Shown: piece by piece, positions 1 through 9,379 of the stretch | How positions within the stretch are numbered: position 1 is the stretch's first letter | How the letters are laid out: each line of letters opens with the position of its first letter | From: Thalassotalea euphylliae | Lineage (GTDB): Bacteria > Pseudomonadota > Gammaproteobacteria > Enterobacterales > Alteromonadaceae | Direction: 5' to 3' | Assembly: GCF_003390335.1 (NCBI RefSeq) | Contig: NZ_QUOU01000001.1 | Location: 124,001-188,000 of the forward strand | DNA: 64,000 bases | Notes under the pieces: model-generated | Databases searched by the model: none | What the model was told of the DNA's origin: nothing | Seen by the model: the letters and a program-made list of their open reading frames with translations, nothing else | Program-made: the position numbers and the translations under genes

Positions 1-1439
1 TCAGCATCTATATCAACATTACGGGTGAAAAAGTCATTACGAGAAAATTGAAAACCAGCAGTGATGTTGCTTCTGGGGTTTAATCGACGATTCGCGTTAA
101 TGTTTATTGAGATAACATCTTGGGTATTGCCGGTATTAAGGTCTTCGCGCTCATTGCCGGAAATGGTTAAACCCAAGGTTGTGCGCGGTAGTGATAGGCT
201 TGAACTCCACGCCAACCTTTTATTAAGCGAAAATTGGTTGTCTTCAACAGGGCGGATATCGAAAATGGGGAACTCAACAAACAATTCAGGTTGTGTTTGG
301 CCCTCTAGAGTTGGCAAACACTCTTCCAGATCAATAGGTTGGCCAACAGGGCAGAATACTGTTGAGTCAACGAAAAGCTCAAAGTTATCCCTTTGGAATG
401 CCTGAACTTGTTCATTGTAGCTAATGGCATTGGTGAGCCGCTTGTTTCTATGATTGATATTTAAGCCATAAGAATCACCAAAAAAGCGTTGATTATAGTT
501 GGCCGCTATTTGCGTGCGGGTGGTCGGTTGCCAGCTGAATTCAAAGGCAACGTAATCATCACTGACCGCTTCGTCTTCCGCCTTATTGTATGATAAGTCA
601 ATCACCATTAATTTAGCAGGTTGCCAGCGTATACCAGCGCCAAGAGATTCCCCTTGGTTTAAGTTATTGTTAGTAACGCTGCCAGAATAATTTTCATCAA
701 AATAACGAATAAAGGGGTTAAGTTTCCAGCCGGATATTAGCCCTACTGTTGCTTGTATTTGATAACTTCGCGCTGAGTTGCGCTGATTATTGCGGTCCGA
801 GTAACTTGCTGAAATATTCCAAAACACGAATTTTTGCCCCGTACCATTTTGGAAACCTAAACTGGTGGCGTAGCCATAACTGCTGCCAACATCATCTTCC
901 GATCGGCTATCGTTATATTGCCCCCCTAGGGTTAACAGAAAATCACTATTTTGGGCACTGTAAGATAACCCTGCACCATAATTGGTGGTGCGTACTGTGT
1001 CGCCCGAAATCAGGTCAGAAGCAAAATTGCCCCCTATACTTTGCGGTGTATTGGCAATGGTGCCAGACAGGTTTAACTGTGGCCCCTTTCTCCACGGAGA
1101 GATATTAATCGTGGAGTTGAGCGACTCATAACCATTGTCAGCACTGCTGTCATGGCTATAAAATAAGTGTGAATAGTTGCCGTTAATACTGGCATCTACA
1201 ACGCTTGAAGAGTAATTATTGCGGACGCCGACATTGGCACGAGTAACAAAGCTGTTTTCCTCATTAAAGCTGCTCAGTTCAACATTATCTGAGTATATTT
1301 CTTCAATGCCAATGTACGGAGATAGCTCATTGCTGGCTGCGTGTGCAATCTCAGGATGCGCCAAAAGTAAAGTAACACCGAAAAGGCTTGATAACTTTAG
1401 CTTATTTCTTTCGGCCGTAGCCATATCCGTAATAGCCAT
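1..1439 (-). CDS. XrtA/PEP-CTERM system outer membrane beta-barrel protein (TIGR03016-like), C-terminus cut by window edge
   Basis: The minus frame is open from about 1439 to the window edge, giving about 479 residues with no stop. It starts with a signal peptide (hydrophobic SSLFGVTLLLA, then HPEIAHA as cleavage region). The rest is typical beta-barrel sequence with alternating polar and aromatic residues, many Asn/Ser/Gly turns and repeated YSxRNNQ-like strands. Composition and position beside the autokinase and chain-length genes match the TIGR03016 outer-membrane family of exosortase A EPS loci, which is thought to help the polymer across the outer membrane. I chose ATG at 1439 because AAGG lies six bases upstream; in-frame ATGs at 1445 and 1424 are alternatives. 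The start overlaps the end of the autokinase gene, so translation is probably coupled. The family call is from recall, not a search. Confidence 0.8.
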   Translation of the reverse strand, partial: MAITDMATAERNKLKLSSLFGVTLLLAHPEIAHAASNELSPYIGIEEIYSDNVELSSFNEENSFVTRANVGVRNNYSSSVVDASINGNYSHLFYSHDSSADNGYESLNSTINISPWRKGPQLNLSGTIANTPQSIGGNFASDLISGDTVRTTNYGAGLSYSAQNSDFLLTLGGQYNDSRSEDDVGSSYGYATSLGFQNGTGQKFVFWNISASYSDRNNQRNSARSYQIQATVGLISGWKLNPFIRYFDENYSGSVTNNNLNQGESLGAGIRWQPAKLMVIDLSYNKAEDEAVSDDYVAFEFSWQPTTRTQIAANYNQRFFGDSYGLNINHRNKRLTNAISYNEQVQAFQRDNFELFVDSTVFCPVGQPIDLEECLPTLEGQTQPELFVEFPIFDIRPVEDNQFSLNKRLAWSSSLSLPRTTLGLTISGNEREDLNTGNTQDVISININANRRLNPRSNITAGFQFSRNDFFTRNVDIDA

Positions 1440-2307
1440 ATACATCCTTGCTGGTTTTAATGGTTTTGTTGAGCACGAAACCAATTGCCAGTTCTTCGTC
1501 AAGTTGAGATGTTGCTCGTTTAATATCTTCTATTTTCGTTTTTGATTCTTCAGCGACCACAACGGCTTGACCTACTAAGCTTGCCAAGACAGGAGTTTCT
1601 GTTACGCCAAGTAGTGGCGGGCTATCAAAAATAACAACGCGATCTGGGTATCGGGCAGACAACTCATTTGCCAGCTTGGCCATCCGTTCACTGGCTAACA
1701 ATTCGTTCGTTAAATGGTGGACGCTACCTGCGGGCATTATTTTTAGATTCACTAAGTTAGTGGGGTAAATGATCTCTGCGACATTGTCGGTATCACCACA
1801 TAGGTAATCGAGTAAGCCAGTGTCGTTTTCAAACTCAAGTTCTCTGTGTAGGCTTGGCCTTAGCACGTCAGCATCGACTAGCAGTACCGTTTTGTCTTGC
1901 TCTAATGCTACGCTTAGCGCCAAGTTGATCGAAACAAAAGTTTTACCTTCGTTAGGGTTAGCACTACTCACCATAATGAGGTTACTTTGTTTAAGTGTTT
2001 TTGACGCTGCGCCAAAAGCGTTATTTAGCAACTTACGCTTGATATGACGAAACTCTTCTTGTTGATGATGAGCGTCACCACCACTATGCAGAAAGCCGCG
2101 CTCAGTTAACTTGTCATTATCAATGTATATTTCTCTGCTTTGTTGCTCGACATACTGTTGCTGAGCGCTTGCCGTTGTTTGTATTGTTGACTCCGTCTCA
2201 CTAGACGTTGCAGAGAGTGACTTGTTAACTTGCTCAACGTTCTGGTTATTCGTTAATTCTTGCTGCGCACTTTTTTGCTTTGCTAAGGCTTTTTCGATGG
2301 TGCTCAT
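1402..2307 (-). CDS. XrtA-associated tyrosine autokinase (CpsD/Wzc-C type BY-kinase)
   Basis: This 301-residue cytoplasmic P-loop kinase should phosphorylate itself on C-terminal tyrosines to control polymer length and export together with the chain-length protein. The Walker A-like loop is ANPNEGKTF (about residue 117), followed by Walker A' (VLLVDADVLRPSLH) and a Walker B-type FDSPPLLG. The C-terminus is a tyrosine cluster (VYGYYGYGYGRKK), the classic autophosphorylation tail. The first 90 residues are Gln/Ser-rich and probably a flexible linker. There is no membrane segment, so it is the split form that pairs with the Wzz-like protein just upstream in the operon (ATG overlaps that gene's stop by one base). 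Matches the TIGR03018 exosortase-associated family. Confidence 0.92.
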   Translation of the reverse strand: MSTIEKALAKQKSAQQELTNNQNVEQVNKSLSATSSETESTIQTTASAQQQYVEQQSREIYIDNDKLTERGFLHSGGDAHHQQEEFRHIKRKLLNNAFGAASKTLKQSNLIMVSSANPNEGKTFVSINLALSVALEQDKTVLLVDADVLRPSLHRELEFENDTGLLDYLCGDTDNVAEIIYPTNLVNLKIMPAGSVHHLTNELLASERMAKLANELSARYPDRVVIFDSPPLLGVTETPVLASLVGQAVVVAEESKTKIEDIKRATSQLDEELAIGFVLNKTIKTSKDVYGYYGYGYGRKK

Positions 2308-3908
2308 TAGCCTAATACTCCTTTCAGTGGCGCTTGAATTAAATCAGGGAATGTAAAATAACTAATAAAACTCGCGAGCAATATAATTAAGACTAGGTTT
2401 GACAGCATAAATAGAACGGTTTTTTTCTTATGCCATTTATGTAAGCCCAGACTGTCATTCGCAGAAACGGTGCCAAATACTGGAATACCCGTGATGCGAG
2501 ACATTTGTTGGCTTGAAGTTACTACTGGGCTAATTTGGCTCATCAATAGTGAGATACCAACGCCGACGCCAATGCCAACAATAGTTATACCGATAAAAAA
2601 TAGTAACCTAGGTGGCCCAGAAGGCTGCAATGCCGCTCTCGGTGGGTCAATAACGCGAAACTGTATTTTATCGGTAGTCTCATCAGCCTGCTGAGCCAGC
2701 TGCGCGGTTTCTTTGCGTGCCAGCAGTTCCTCATACTTAGCTTTGGTAATGTCATAGCCGCGATTTAATGCGGTAAGCTCAGCTTCTATTTCAGGGAGCG
2801 AGTGAATACGGTTTTCAATTTCAATTACGCGCTGTTTAAAGTTGTTTACTCGGACGGTGAGCGAAGCTACTTCGTTTTCATATTGGTTCGCTTGGATCTT
2901 GAGTTCTTGGTATACAGGATTTTTATCAACGCTGGTAATGTTATTGTTACCTTGCGAACTATCTGTCTTCAACGCTGTATAGTATTCTTCTATTTCTTTT
3001 TGTCTCAGCTTGGTTAATTCGTCCAAGCGACGCTGAATTTCTCTTACTTCTGGATGGTTCTCTGTAAAGCGAAGTAGCTGCGAATCCATAGCCTCTTCAA
3101 GCTGTTGAATTCTGCTGTCGTAAGTTGTGGTGATACTGTTATTCGTCTGAACTCGGCTACTGAATAGCCCAAACACAGGCTCTTCACCGGCTAACTGAGC
3201 TTTGGCTGAGCTGAGCCGCGTTTGTGCTTCGGCAAGTTGTAACTCCGCGCGCTCTAGCTGTTCCTTTTCTTGGTTGAGCGTCGCGTAAAAACCACCACTG
3301 TTATTCAACAGCACATTGCCGTACTTTTGCTTAAAGTTAGTTAATCGACCTTCGGCCGCCAATAACCGGTTTTCGTAATCACGAATCTGCGCGTTTAAGA
3401 ACTTTTGTGCTTCGTCAGAGTCACTCCTTGTTTCGCCTAGCGTATTTTCAATAAAAACTGTCAACGCTGACTGCACGATATTTTTTGCCGTTTCGGCATC
3501 TTTGTCTTCAATGGAGAGTGTGAAGATATTTTCGCGGCCTGCACTAGATATCTTTAAATCTTTTTTTAGATCTTCAATGATTTTGTCATATTCTTCAGTG
3601 GTGTTGGCTTGCACATCTAGGTCAGTCATGCGAGATATGCGCTCGAGGTTGGGGCGGCTGAGCAAGGTCTGCACCATTAGCCGGATTTGAGTGTCAGGGT
3701 TGGTTTCAACCGTGAGCCCTCTGAGCAAAGGACGCAGCAACGACTGGGTATCAACGTAAACACGTGCAGATGATTCATAAACATTTGGCAATTGTGCGAC
3801 AAAGTACCAACCGAGCGGACAAATAGCCCAAGTCGCAATAATAATATAACGACGCTTTATCCAAATTCCTTTTAAATAATCAACTATTTGTTCAATTAAC
3901 TCTTGCAT
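2307..3908 (-). CDS. XrtA system polysaccharide chain length determinant (Wzz/GNVR family)
   Basis: This 533-residue inner-membrane protein is the polysaccharide co-polymerase partner of the autokinase. It has an N-terminal Wzz domain with a membrane segment around residues 20-40 and the usual SARVYVDTQSLLRPLL region. A long periplasmic coiled coil follows (about residues 165-400, rich in Gln, Glu and Leu). Near residue 420 the Pro-rich RVIDPPRAALQPSGP motif precedes the second membrane segment, and another hydrophobic helix lies near 490-515. Length and layout fit the TIGR03007 exosortase-associated family. It lies 35 bp downstream of the Wza-like gene and overlaps the kinase start, so the left arm reads as one operon. 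Confidence 0.92.
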   Translation of the reverse strand: MQELIEQIVDYLKGIWIKRRYIIIATWAICPLGWYFVAQLPNVYESSARVYVDTQSLLRPLLRGLTVETNPDTQIRLMVQTLLSRPNLERISRMTDLDVQANTTEEYDKIIEDLKKDLKISSAGRENIFTLSIEDKDAETAKNIVQSALTVFIENTLGETRSDSDEAQKFLNAQIRDYENRLLAAEGRLTNFKQKYGNVLLNNSGGFYATLNQEKEQLERAELQLAEAQTRLSSAKAQLAGEEPVFGLFSSRVQTNNSITTTYDSRIQQLEEAMDSQLLRFTENHPEVREIQRRLDELTKLRQKEIEEYYTALKTDSSQGNNNITSVDKNPVYQELKIQANQYENEVASLTVRVNNFKQRVIEIENRIHSLPEIEAELTALNRGYDITKAKYEELLARKETAQLAQQADETTDKIQFRVIDPPRAALQPSGPPRLLFFIGITIVGIGVGVGISLLMSQISPVVTSSQQMSRITGIPVFGTVSANDSLGLHKWHKKKTVLFMLSNLVLIILLASFISYFTFPDLIQAPLKGVLG

Positions 3909-3943
3909 TCCTGACCTCTTACAAACAGGTTAAATACTGCTAT

Positions 3944-4579
3944 TTAGAACCAAGTTTCTGGTACGATGATGATGTCGCCAGGCAACATGTCAACATTAGC
4001 TGAAATGTCGCCTTGCTTTAGCAAGTCATCAATAGCGAGCGAGTATTGTTTTTGTTGACCGTTTTCAATCCGCACTAATACGGCATCGTTGCCATCTGCG
4101 AATTCAGTCAAACCGCCGACACTGATCATGACATCAAGCAGGGTCATATTCTTTTTGTAATTAATGGCGAGCGGTTGTGCCGCTTCACCGATCACTCTAA
4201 TTTGCTCACTAAACGGGCCAACAAAACCTCCGACCGTTACCGTCACGATTGGCTCTCTCAGAAAGGTCGCCAGTACGGCTTCAATTTCTCGCGCAAGTTC
4301 TGTTGGCGTCCGCCCTGATACTGGAATATCTTCAACCAATGAGGTCGTGATCATGCCATCTGGTCGCACAGTAAAGGTGCCAGATACCTCAGGGTTGCCA
4401 TAGACGAAAATGTTGACTGAATCACCAGCACCAATCAGGTACCTATATGAGTCAATACTTTCTGTTTTAGAGGGGTGTAAGGTTGCTTGCGGTAGTTTAT
4501 TTGAGCTACATGAACTCAACAAAATGCCACAGGCGGCGACTACTAATATCTTCATCAGCTGGATAATACGTTTTTCCAT
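3944..4579 (-). CDS. XrtA-associated polysaccharide export lipoprotein (Wza-like, Poly_export + SLBB)
   Basis: This 211-residue secreted lipoprotein should form the outer-membrane or periplasmic export channel for the EPS. The signal peptide ends in a lipobox (GILLSSC, Cys at about residue 24). Residues 45-125 form the polysaccharide export domain, with the family motif YLIGAGDSVNIFVYGNPEVS and VRPDGMITTSLV. A soluble-ligand-binding beta-grasp domain follows (IRVIGEAAQPLAINYKKNMT) and the end is GDIIIVPETWF, typical of the short TIGR03027-type proteins that lack the long C-terminal helix of E. coli Wza. AAGG lies eight bases before the ATG. It is the first gene of the leftward operon and is divergent from the sugar transferase gene. 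Confidence 0.93.
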   Translation of the reverse strand: MEKRIIQLMKILVVAACGILLSSCSSNKLPQATLHPSKTESIDSYRYLIGAGDSVNIFVYGNPEVSGTFTVRPDGMITTSLVEDIPVSGRTPTELAREIEAVLATFLREPIVTVTVGGFVGPFSEQIRVIGEAAQPLAINYKKNMTLLDVMISVGGLTEFADGNDAVLVRIENGQQKQYSLAIDDLLKQGDISANVDMLPGDIIIVPETWF

Positions 4580-4786
4580 GGTTATTACCTTTTGATACCC
4601 AATGTTGATTGTAATACTGCTAAAAGATTGTATGGTATTTTTCTAAACCTTGCACACTTTTTAACATTTAGATTACCTAATTTAAACTATGTAAATGTAA
4701 AGTTAACTCTGCTAGAGTAGTTAAAGCGTCGAAATAAGTACTTTTCTATATTCGTTTAGCATGTTTAAGGGAATAAAATAAATAGT
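4580..4786. promoter_or_regulatory. Divergent promoter region between the left and right EPS operons
   Basis: This 207-bp AT-rich gap separates two divergent operons and must hold the start signals for both. I see no convincing sigma-54 site (GG-N10-GC), although many exosortase A loci are controlled by the PrsK/PrsR sigma-54 pair. On the minus strand a TACAAT hexamer lies about 50 bp upstream of the export lipoprotein, without a good -35 box. No strong hairpin was seen. Confidence 0.4.
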
Positions 4787-6190
4787 ATGCCTGTCATAGC
4801 ATTTCGAGATTTATCAATCAACAGCAAATCATTTGTGCTACTAGAGTTACTAGTGTTTATGGCTGGTATGCTGATCGCTGTTGCGCTCAATAATCAATTC
4901 CAAATTGCGTTGTCTCCAGTGTTACCAAGCAATTTCCTTTTTATTTATGCCTTAGTCTTTGGCTTAGTGTCACAGTTGACGAGTTTAGCACTTGGCTTGT
5001 ACAACTCTAAGTTACGCGAGAACTTTCGGGGGCTTTTCCGCCGTATTCTTTTGGCTGTGGCTATTGCTTTTTCTATTGTTGCGCTTATCAATCCCCTTTA
5101 CAGTAGCTTTGCCTTACCAATCGAGGTATTGGGCCTAGCGTCATTGTCGGGTCTAGTACTGGTGTTATTGCTGCGTTATGGCGCACATCGCATTGACTTT
5201 TTTGGCTTTCACAAACGGAAAGTCTTAGTTATTGGCGCAGGGCAACGGGCGTCGATTATTGAAAAACGGATGCGTCGTGACGTTGATCGCCAGTCGTTTA
5301 AGGTGCACGCGTATGTGAAGATGACAGGCGATAGTCCAGACGGTATTGAGCGAGAAACAAAAATTTCACTCGATGGCTCACTGGTCAGCTATGCCCTTGA
5401 TAACGAAATTGATGAAATTGTCGTTGCTAATGATGAGCGCCGCAACAATTTACCCGTTGATGAACTATTCGCCTGTAAAATTCGCGGTATTGAAGTCACC
5501 GAAATTCTCGATTTTATTGAACGCGAGACAGGGCAGATAGCCGTCAACCTTATTTATCCTAGTTGGGTTATCTATTCTAACGGCTTTACCTCGACCAATT
5601 ATTTACGCAATACGCTAGATTGGCTATTCAATGCCGCCATTGCGTTTACTTTATTGCTCATTACCTGGCCAGTCATGTTGCTTACTGCCATTATTATTAA
5701 ACTCGATGATGGCTTTTCTGCGCCTATTTTTTATCGCCAGGAACGCGTGGGTGTTGACGGGCATCCATTTTACATCGTCAAGTTCCGAAGTATGCGCGTG
5801 GATGCCGAGAAAAACGGTGCGCAGTGGGCATCGGAAAACGATGATAGGACAACGCGAATCGGCAATTTTATTCGCAAGTATCGCATTGATGAATTACCGC
5901 AAATATACAATGTAATGCGCGGTGATATGGGCTTTGTCGGGCCGAGGCCTGAACGCCCAGAGTTTGTGCAAAACCTAGTTAAGTCAATTCCTTACTATAA
6001 CGAGCGCCATAATGTTAAGCCTGGCCTTGCGGGTTGGGCGCAGTTGAAATATCCATACGGTGCAACTGAAGCTGACGCCTTAGAAAAACTGAAATACGAC
6101 CTGTATTACATCAAGCATCGCAGTTTTTTCCTCGATTTGTTGATTCTGATCCGCACCGTTGAAATCGTGGTCTTTGGCAAAGGCCGATAG
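4787..6190 (+). CDS. XrtA/PEP-CTERM system initiating sugar phosphate transferase (WcaJ/EpsB-like)
   Basis: This 467-residue polytopic enzyme probably starts each repeat unit by moving a sugar-1-phosphate from a UDP-sugar to undecaprenyl phosphate. The N-terminal half has four or five membrane helices (residues 15-125) and a CoA-binding-like Rossmann segment (KVLVIGAGQRASII). A fifth helix near residue 285 leads into the catalytic bacterial sugar transferase domain, with FYRQERVGVDGHPFYIVKFRSM, the RIDELPQIYNVMRGDMGFVG block and GPRPERPEF. Length and order fit TIGR03013, the exosortase-associated group. It is the first gene of the long rightward operon. The exact sugar cannot be read from sequence; N-acetylated hexosamine-derived substrates are possible given the TviB/TviC pair at the other end. 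Confidence 0.93.
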   Translation: MPVIAFRDLSINSKSFVLLELLVFMAGMLIAVALNNQFQIALSPVLPSNFLFIYALVFGLVSQLTSLALGLYNSKLRENFRGLFRRILLAVAIAFSIVALINPLYSSFALPIEVLGLASLSGLVLVLLLRYGAHRIDFFGFHKRKVLVIGAGQRASIIEKRMRRDVDRQSFKVHAYVKMTGDSPDGIERETKISLDGSLVSYALDNEIDEIVVANDERRNNLPVDELFACKIRGIEVTEILDFIERETGQIAVNLIYPSWVIYSNGFTSTNYLRNTLDWLFNAAIAFTLLLITWPVMLLTAIIIKLDDGFSAPIFYRQERVGVDGHPFYIVKFRSMRVDAEKNGAQWASENDDRTTRIGNFIRKYRIDELPQIYNVMRGDMGFVGPRPERPEFVQNLVKSIPYYNERHNVKPGLAGWAQLKYPYGATEADALEKLKYDLYYIKHRSFFLDLLILIRTVEIVVFGKGR

Positions 6191-6211
6191 CGGTAGGCTA
6201 GGTAGCAAATA

Positions 6212-7048
6212 ATGAGTAAGCGTACCCACCAAGCAATGACTGTCGACGTTGAAGATTATTTTCACGTTTCCGCGTTTGAGCAAAACATCTCGCGCGCGGA
6301 TTGGCAAAAATTGCCCCTGCGTGTCGAGCACAATACCTATCGTTTGTTAGAGCTGTTTGAGCAACACAATGCGAAAGCGACTTTTTTTACCTTGGGCTGG
6401 GTTGCTGAGCACTGTCCACAGCTGATCAGAGATATTGTCGGCCAAGGGCATGAACTTGCAAGCCATGGTTATGACCATCAGCGCGCCATAGCTATGACCA
6501 GAGAGCAGTTTACGCAAGATGTCACCAAAAGTAAGTCGTTATTAGAGCAAGCCAGTGGTCAAGCCGTGCTGGGCTATCGCGCGCCGAGCTTCTCTATTGG
6601 TGAGCAAAATGTCTGGGCTTATGAAGTGCTGGTGGAATTGGGCTTTGAGTACAGCTCAAGTACCTATCCCATTGAGCATGATCTTTATGGGGTGCCGCAT
6701 TGGCCGCGATTCAAATTTAAACGCGACGAGGGCATTATTGAAATTCCTGTACCGACGATTCGCAAAAACGGCAGCAACATTGGTATTGGTGGTGGCGGTT
6801 ATTTTAGGCTTTACCCCTATTCGTTTTCAAAACGTCGAATAGACAAATATCTGTCGCAAGAGTCAGCACCTTACAGCTTTTATTTTCATCCGTGGGAGAT
6901 TGATCCTGAGCAGCCAAGAATTAATGGCGCCTCACTGCGCTCGAAAGTGCGTCATTACATCAATTTATCTCGAATGGAAGGCAAAGTGGTAAAACTGCTC
7001 AATGATTATCAATGGTCGACAATGCGGGCCGTGTATTTAGAGGGGTAG
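6212..7048 (+). CDS. XrtA system polysaccharide deacetylase (NodB fold, TIGR03006/DUF3473)
   Basis: This 278-residue carbohydrate esterase family 4 protein is expected to remove N-acetyl groups from EPS sugars or from a lipid-linked intermediate. The N-terminus carries the signature MTVDVEDYFHVSAFE with the catalytic and metal-binding acidic residues. Further NodB motifs are ATFFTLGWVAEH, ELASHGYDHQ (metal-binding histidines), GYRAPSFSIG and, near the end, SFYFHPWEID. There is no signal peptide, as usual for this group, so it acts in the cytoplasm or at the inner membrane face. It lies 21 bp after the sugar transferase gene and four bases before the FemAB gene. Confidence 0.93.
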   Translation: MSKRTHQAMTVDVEDYFHVSAFEQNISRADWQKLPLRVEHNTYRLLELFEQHNAKATFFTLGWVAEHCPQLIRDIVGQGHELASHGYDHQRAIAMTREQFTQDVTKSKSLLEQASGQAVLGYRAPSFSIGEQNVWAYEVLVELGFEYSSSTYPIEHDLYGVPHWPRFKFKRDEGIIEIPVPTIRKNGSNIGIGGGGYFRLYPYSFSKRRIDKYLSQESAPYSFYFHPWEIDPEQPRINGASLRSKVRHYINLSRMEGKVVKLLNDYQWSTMRAVYLEG

Positions 7049-7052
7049 ACGC

Positions 7053-8135
7053 ATGGGGATCATGGATGTGAACAATAACGCGATCAACAGTTCATCAGAT
7101 ACCGCAGAGCAGCCAGTGATCACTGTGTTGTCAACTGAGCACGAGCAATGGAATGAATATGTTAACGCTCATCCAGAAGGTTCATTCTTTCATCTAAGTA
7201 ACTGGCAACAAGTTATTTCATCAGTGTTTAACCACCCTTGTCATTATTTGCTGGCCAAACAGGCCAATCGAGTGGTTGGCATTCTGCCGTTAGTGCAAGT
7301 GAAGAGTCAGCTATTTGGCCATGCATTAGTTTCTACGCCATTTTGCGTGTACGGCGGGGTGTTGGCTGATAATCGAGCAATTCAGCAGGCGTTAGAGCTG
7401 CGTGCTTGTCAGTTGGCGGAGCAGCTTGAAGTCGATTATTTAGAGCTGCGTTATCGACAAGCACAACAAAATGATTTTCTACTCAAACAAGTTCACAGTA
7501 CTTTTGGTTGTGAGATTGCTGAAAGCGACGAAGCTATTTTGGCAGGGGTCAAGAAAAAACAAAGAGCGGTTATTCGTCACTCCTTGAACAATAAATTATC
7601 GATTACTCATGGGCGCAACCTCGATGACTTCTATCACTTGTTGGCAACGAGTTATCGCAACCTAGGCACACCGATATTCACTAAGCGTTACTTTGCCGCG
7701 CTGTTGACCTATTTTGGTGATCAAGTAGATATTTCTATCGTCAAGGATAGCCAAGCAAAGCCGTCATGCGCGGTGATGAATTTCTATTATCAACAGCAAG
7801 TGTTGCCTTACTATGGTGGTGGCGATGATGCCGCCAGAGCGCTTAAAAGTGCTGACTTTATGTACTATCAAGTGCTGTGTCACGCACGCGAAAAAGGTTG
7901 CCAATGGTATGATTTTGGGCGCAGTAAAAATGATAGCGGTCCATTTAAATACAAGAAAAATTGGGGCATGACTCCAGAGCCTTTGCACTATTATTATTAT
8001 CTCGTCACGGCGAAAGAGCTGCCGAATTTGAGCCCTAACAATCCGAAATACCAGTTGTTTATCCGCTTGTGGCAGAAATTACCATTGACCATAAGCCAAT
8101 GGCTTGGTCCCTTGCTGTCGAAGTATTTAGGGTAA
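7053..8135 (+). CDS. FemAB family XrtA/PEP-CTERM system-associated protein
   Basis: This 360-residue protein is of the FemAB/GNAT-like fold (TIGR03019). The family relates to the peptidoglycan peptide-bridge enzymes Fem, but in exosortase A loci the substrate is unknown; transfer of an amino acid or acyl group to the EPS precursor is a guess. Visible marks are the N-terminal GSFFHLSNWQQVISSVFNH, the central KKKQRAVIRHSLNN basic helix, and the C-terminal YYGGGDDAARALKSADFMYY plus WYDFGRSKNDSGPFKYKKNW, which is highly characteristic. No membrane segment is visible. It sits four bases after the deacetylase gene and six before a glycosyltransferase gene in the same operon. Confidence 0.92.
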   Translation: MGIMDVNNNAINSSSDTAEQPVITVLSTEHEQWNEYVNAHPEGSFFHLSNWQQVISSVFNHPCHYLLAKQANRVVGILPLVQVKSQLFGHALVSTPFCVYGGVLADNRAIQQALELRACQLAEQLEVDYLELRYRQAQQNDFLLKQVHSTFGCEIAESDEAILAGVKKKQRAVIRHSLNNKLSITHGRNLDDFYHLLATSYRNLGTPIFTKRYFAALLTYFGDQVDISIVKDSQAKPSCAVMNFYYQQQVLPYYGGGDDAARALKSADFMYYQVLCHAREKGCQWYDFGRSKNDSGPFKYKKNWGMTPEPLHYYYYLVTAKELPNLSPNNPKYQLFIRLWQKLPLTISQWLGPLLSKYLG

Positions 8136-8141
8136 TGCGCT

Positions 8142-9365
8142 ATGAGTAAACCGCCACTGCTTTTCCTTTGTCATCGCATTCCATTTCCACCGAATAAAGG
8201 CGATAAGATTCGTTCGTTCAACATATTGCAAATGCTGAACAAACATTACGATGTTTACCTTGGCTGCTTTATCGATGACCCCTACGATGAACAGTATGTC
8301 GAGACACTCAAGCAATATTGTCATCAACTGTTTTATCGCAAACAAAACAAATTGCTGGCTAAGATCAAAGGGTTATCAGCATTTGTAACTGGCAAGCCCA
8401 TCACCTTGCCGTACTACTACGATAGTGCGATGGCTGTTTGGTGTGAAAACGCGATAAAGCAATATAACATCGAGAAAGTCTTTATCTATTCGTCTTCAAT
8501 GGCACAGTTCTGTGAAGCGCCAGTATTTGAGCGTTGTCAGCGTGTGATCGATTTCGTCGATGTTGATTCTGATAAATGGCGTCAATATGCCGATAGCAAA
8601 TCTGGGCTTGCCAAGTTTGTCTTTCAAAGAGAGTTTAAAACATTAGCAAGTTATGAAGATCGCATCTGCCAGCAATTTGATGCCTCCTTGTTTGTTTCCC
8701 CTGATGAAGCCCAGCTTTTTCAAGACCGCCAGGCCACAAATGATCGCCCTAAGGTCAAAGGTATTTTAAACGGCGTAGATATTAGCTTCTTCAACCCAAG
8801 TGCAACGCTTGAACATGACAATAAATTGCCAGCAGAGCGTTTTATCAGTTTTACTGGTGCGATGGATTATTGGGCGAATGTCGACGCGGTACTTTGGTTT
8901 GTCGAGCATTGCTGGCCGATTGTTAAAGCGGCGGAGCCATCCCTGAGTTTTGTTATCGCTGGCGGTAATCCAACGAGTGAAATTAAAGCACTTGGCAAAC
9001 AACAAGATATTATCGTCACCGGACGAGTAGCAGATATTCGCCCCTTTATGGCGAAAGCCGAGTGTATTGTGGCGCCGCTGCGCATTGCACGCGGTATACA
9101 AAACAAAGTGCTAGAGGCGATGTCACTAGACAAGCCTGTTGTTTGTACTTCCATGGCGATGGAGGGCATCAATGCCCCTAGTCATACGTTCTGCCAAGTG
9201 CATGACGACCCTCAAGACTTTGCTCAAGCCGTAATCTCACTGGTTAGCCCGGCGCAAAAAGCGGCAGCGCAGGTTAAGATAGATAATCGCGCTTGGATTG
9301 AAGCACACTTTACTTGGCAAGCAACGCTGGCACCGCTTGCTAAACTTTATCAAATAGAACCTTAG
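8142..9365 (+). CDS. XrtA system glycosyltransferase, TIGR03087 (stp1) type
   Basis: This 407-residue GT-B, family 4-like glycosyltransferase should add one sugar to the lipid-linked EPS repeat on the cytoplasmic face. The N-terminus reads LLFLCHRIPFPPNKGDKIRS, diagnostic of the TIGR03087 group. A DVDSDKW block follows at about residue 145. The nucleotide-sugar-binding C-domain includes the ISFTGAMDYWANVDAV segment, a VTGRVADIRPF block and APLRIARGIQNKVLEAMS, whose final Glu is the conserved donor-ribose-binding residue. It stands directly before the exosortase gene, as is usual for this family. Donor and acceptor cannot be told from sequence. Confidence 0.93.
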   Translation: MSKPPLLFLCHRIPFPPNKGDKIRSFNILQMLNKHYDVYLGCFIDDPYDEQYVETLKQYCHQLFYRKQNKLLAKIKGLSAFVTGKPITLPYYYDSAMAVWCENAIKQYNIEKVFIYSSSMAQFCEAPVFERCQRVIDFVDVDSDKWRQYADSKSGLAKFVFQREFKTLASYEDRICQQFDASLFVSPDEAQLFQDRQATNDRPKVKGILNGVDISFFNPSATLEHDNKLPAERFISFTGAMDYWANVDAVLWFVEHCWPIVKAAEPSLSFVIAGGNPTSEIKALGKQQDIIVTGRVADIRPFMAKAECIVAPLRIARGIQNKVLEAMSLDKPVVCTSMAMEGINAPSHTFCQVHDDPQDFAQAVISLVSPAQKAAAQVKIDNRAWIEAHFTWQATLAPLAKLYQIEP

Positions 9366-9379
9366 GAGGTTTCAAGCCA

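Noticed and set aside
749..1108. A 119-codon plus-strand open frame
   Set aside because: It lies opposite the outer-membrane barrel gene, has no ribosome-binding site and no recognisable domain, and is an opposite-strand artefact.
4580..4786. Sigma-54 promoter expected from PrsK/PrsR control
   Set aside because: No GG-N10-GC pair with a suitable TTGC context was found on either strand.
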